A DNA stretch of 61,116 nt from the IMG/VR virus record IMGVR_UViG_3300042924_005523, positions 1 to 61,116 of that record. One strand, given 5' to 3'. The notes under the pieces are model-generated. The model saw only the letters and a program-made list of their open reading frames with translations. It had not been told where the DNA came from and made no database searches. Source of the stretch: a virus. Below, one piece after another: positions 60,603 to 61,116 of the stretch; the first letter of the stretch is position 1, and every line of letters begins with the position of its first letter. The translations under genes were made by a program, and so were the position numbers.

Positions 60603-61116
60603 GAGTCTTTCTTGCGACTTTCCACCATCTTAATAATGCGATTCGCCCATGCCCTACCAGCATCGCCGCCCCACAGAAGCCAAGCAATGTAACCGGCATC
60701 ATCTTCGCCGCCACTTTTATTCTTTTCATGGCGAGAGAAAAATGCAGACATGCGTTTGATTGTGGCAAAACTAATCTTACTGCCACCGGCTAAGTCGCCT
60801 GCACGAGCAACGCCGCTTCCGATGCCCTGCTTGCCCGCTTCCTGCGTCGTCAAGCCTCCTTTCCCATGTTTCTTGCGTAGTTCCAAGCCACGACGGGCAG
60901 CAGATCGTACGGCGGCAGGAGGGGCAAAGCTTTCGGCATCACCCCTTAGCGCTTTTTTCCACAGGAGCCGTCCTCCATCTCTTCCATACCCTCTTCTTCT
61001 TCCTCTTCTTCCTCCTCCTCTTCTCCAATGAGAGTCATGAAATAATTATCCCAGTAGGCATCACTCTTCCCTTGACGGCTCATGCCAGCTTCCGAAAGAG
61101 CAATGGCAATTGCTTG
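60599..61116 (-). CDS. head protein C-terminus joined by a probable -1 frameshift (5' end outside window)
   Basis: From the right edge a frame runs to TAA at 60946-60948, ending in a poly-glutamate stretch and GMEEMEDGSCGKKR. Just before the stop is the heptamer A-AAA-AAG (60952-60958). A -1 slip opens a frame of 117 more residues to 60599: ALRGDAESFAPPAAVRSAAR, then RGLELRKKHGKGG, SFATIKRMSAFFSRHEKNKS and AWLLWGGDAGRAWANRI. That is a known phage head-module domain and it lacks its own ATG or GTG (only a TTG at 60886, past its conserved start). So either programmed frameshifting or a one-base indel joins the two frames. Confidence 0.75.
60952..60958 (-). promoter_or_regulatory. -1 frameshift slippery site (A AAA AAG)
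   Basis: Minus-strand GGA-AAA-AAG-CGC-TAA contains A-AAA-AAG in the upstream frame, six bases before its stop. The -1 product keeps a conserved domain intact. Confidence 0.65.

Overview
The window reads as about 61 kb of a tailed double-stranded DNA phage genome. It is tightly packed and has an HK97-type head module and a lambda-like tail-tip gene order. A tape-measure protein of about 2,067 residues and no sheath or baseplate genes point to a siphovirus with a very long flexible tail (roughly 300 nm by the usual length scaling, inferred). A cyanobacterial host is likely but not proven. Hints are exact HIP1 octamers (GCGATCGC) near 4.76 and 5.42 kb, ThyX plus ribonucleotide reductase instead of ThyA, and the cyanophage-like flavour of several small genes. 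No photosynthesis gene, integrase, large terminase or complete portal is seen. Both window ends cut genes: the 3' part of ribonucleotide reductase on the left, and a head gene upstream of the capsid module on the right.

Layout. 1-2.9 kb: truncated ribonucleotide reductase, a small gene, a hairpin-rich non-coding stretch and a GIY-YIG endonuclease. 3.1-4.8 kb: three coupled leftward genes of odd, AAGCTT-rich composition. 4.8-5.9 kb: about 1 kb without a convincing gene, holding a 24-bp tandem array, a 21-bp tandem array, a 25-bp-period pair and three hairpins; it is a candidate origin or control region. 5.9-14.4 kb: a leftward run of about 25 small, mostly unknown genes, many separated by hairpins, including a HicA-like toxin and an RlpA-like secreted protein; a probable non-coding RNA and one rightward gene interrupt it at 10.4-10.9 kb. 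14.4-16 kb: divergent control region with a duplicated 34-bp element, then rightward genes including a CoiA-like nuclease. 16-20 kb: leftward PAPS-reductase-like gene and a primase-helicase split by an intein. 20.3-27.1 kb: rightward replication, recombination and nucleotide genes (annealing protein, PD-(D/E)XK nuclease, SSB-like protein, dCTP deaminase, ThyX). 27.1-29 kb: lysis cassette flanked by HNH genes. 30-60 kb: leftward structural block. In transcription order from the right it holds head, connectors, tail tube, frameshifted tail chaperones, tape measure, tail tip and fibers. An XRE regulator is divergent at 60 kb.

How the parts fit. The nucleotide genes feed dTTP synthesis (dCTP deaminase to dUMP to ThyX; ribonucleotide reductase for dNTPs). 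The primase-helicase, annealing protein, SSB-like protein and nuclease form a replication-recombination set. Two holin-like membrane proteins and a two-domain lysin form the lysis set. The most notable signals are a class-3-type intein in the helicase Walker A motif, two convincing -1 frameshift sites in the structural block, about 22 tandem 20-residue fiber repeats with a four-unit superstructure, repeated hairpin cassettes between small genes, and the repeat-rich gene-poor region at 5.3-5.9 kb. All functional calls rest on motif recognition by eye; no database search was run.
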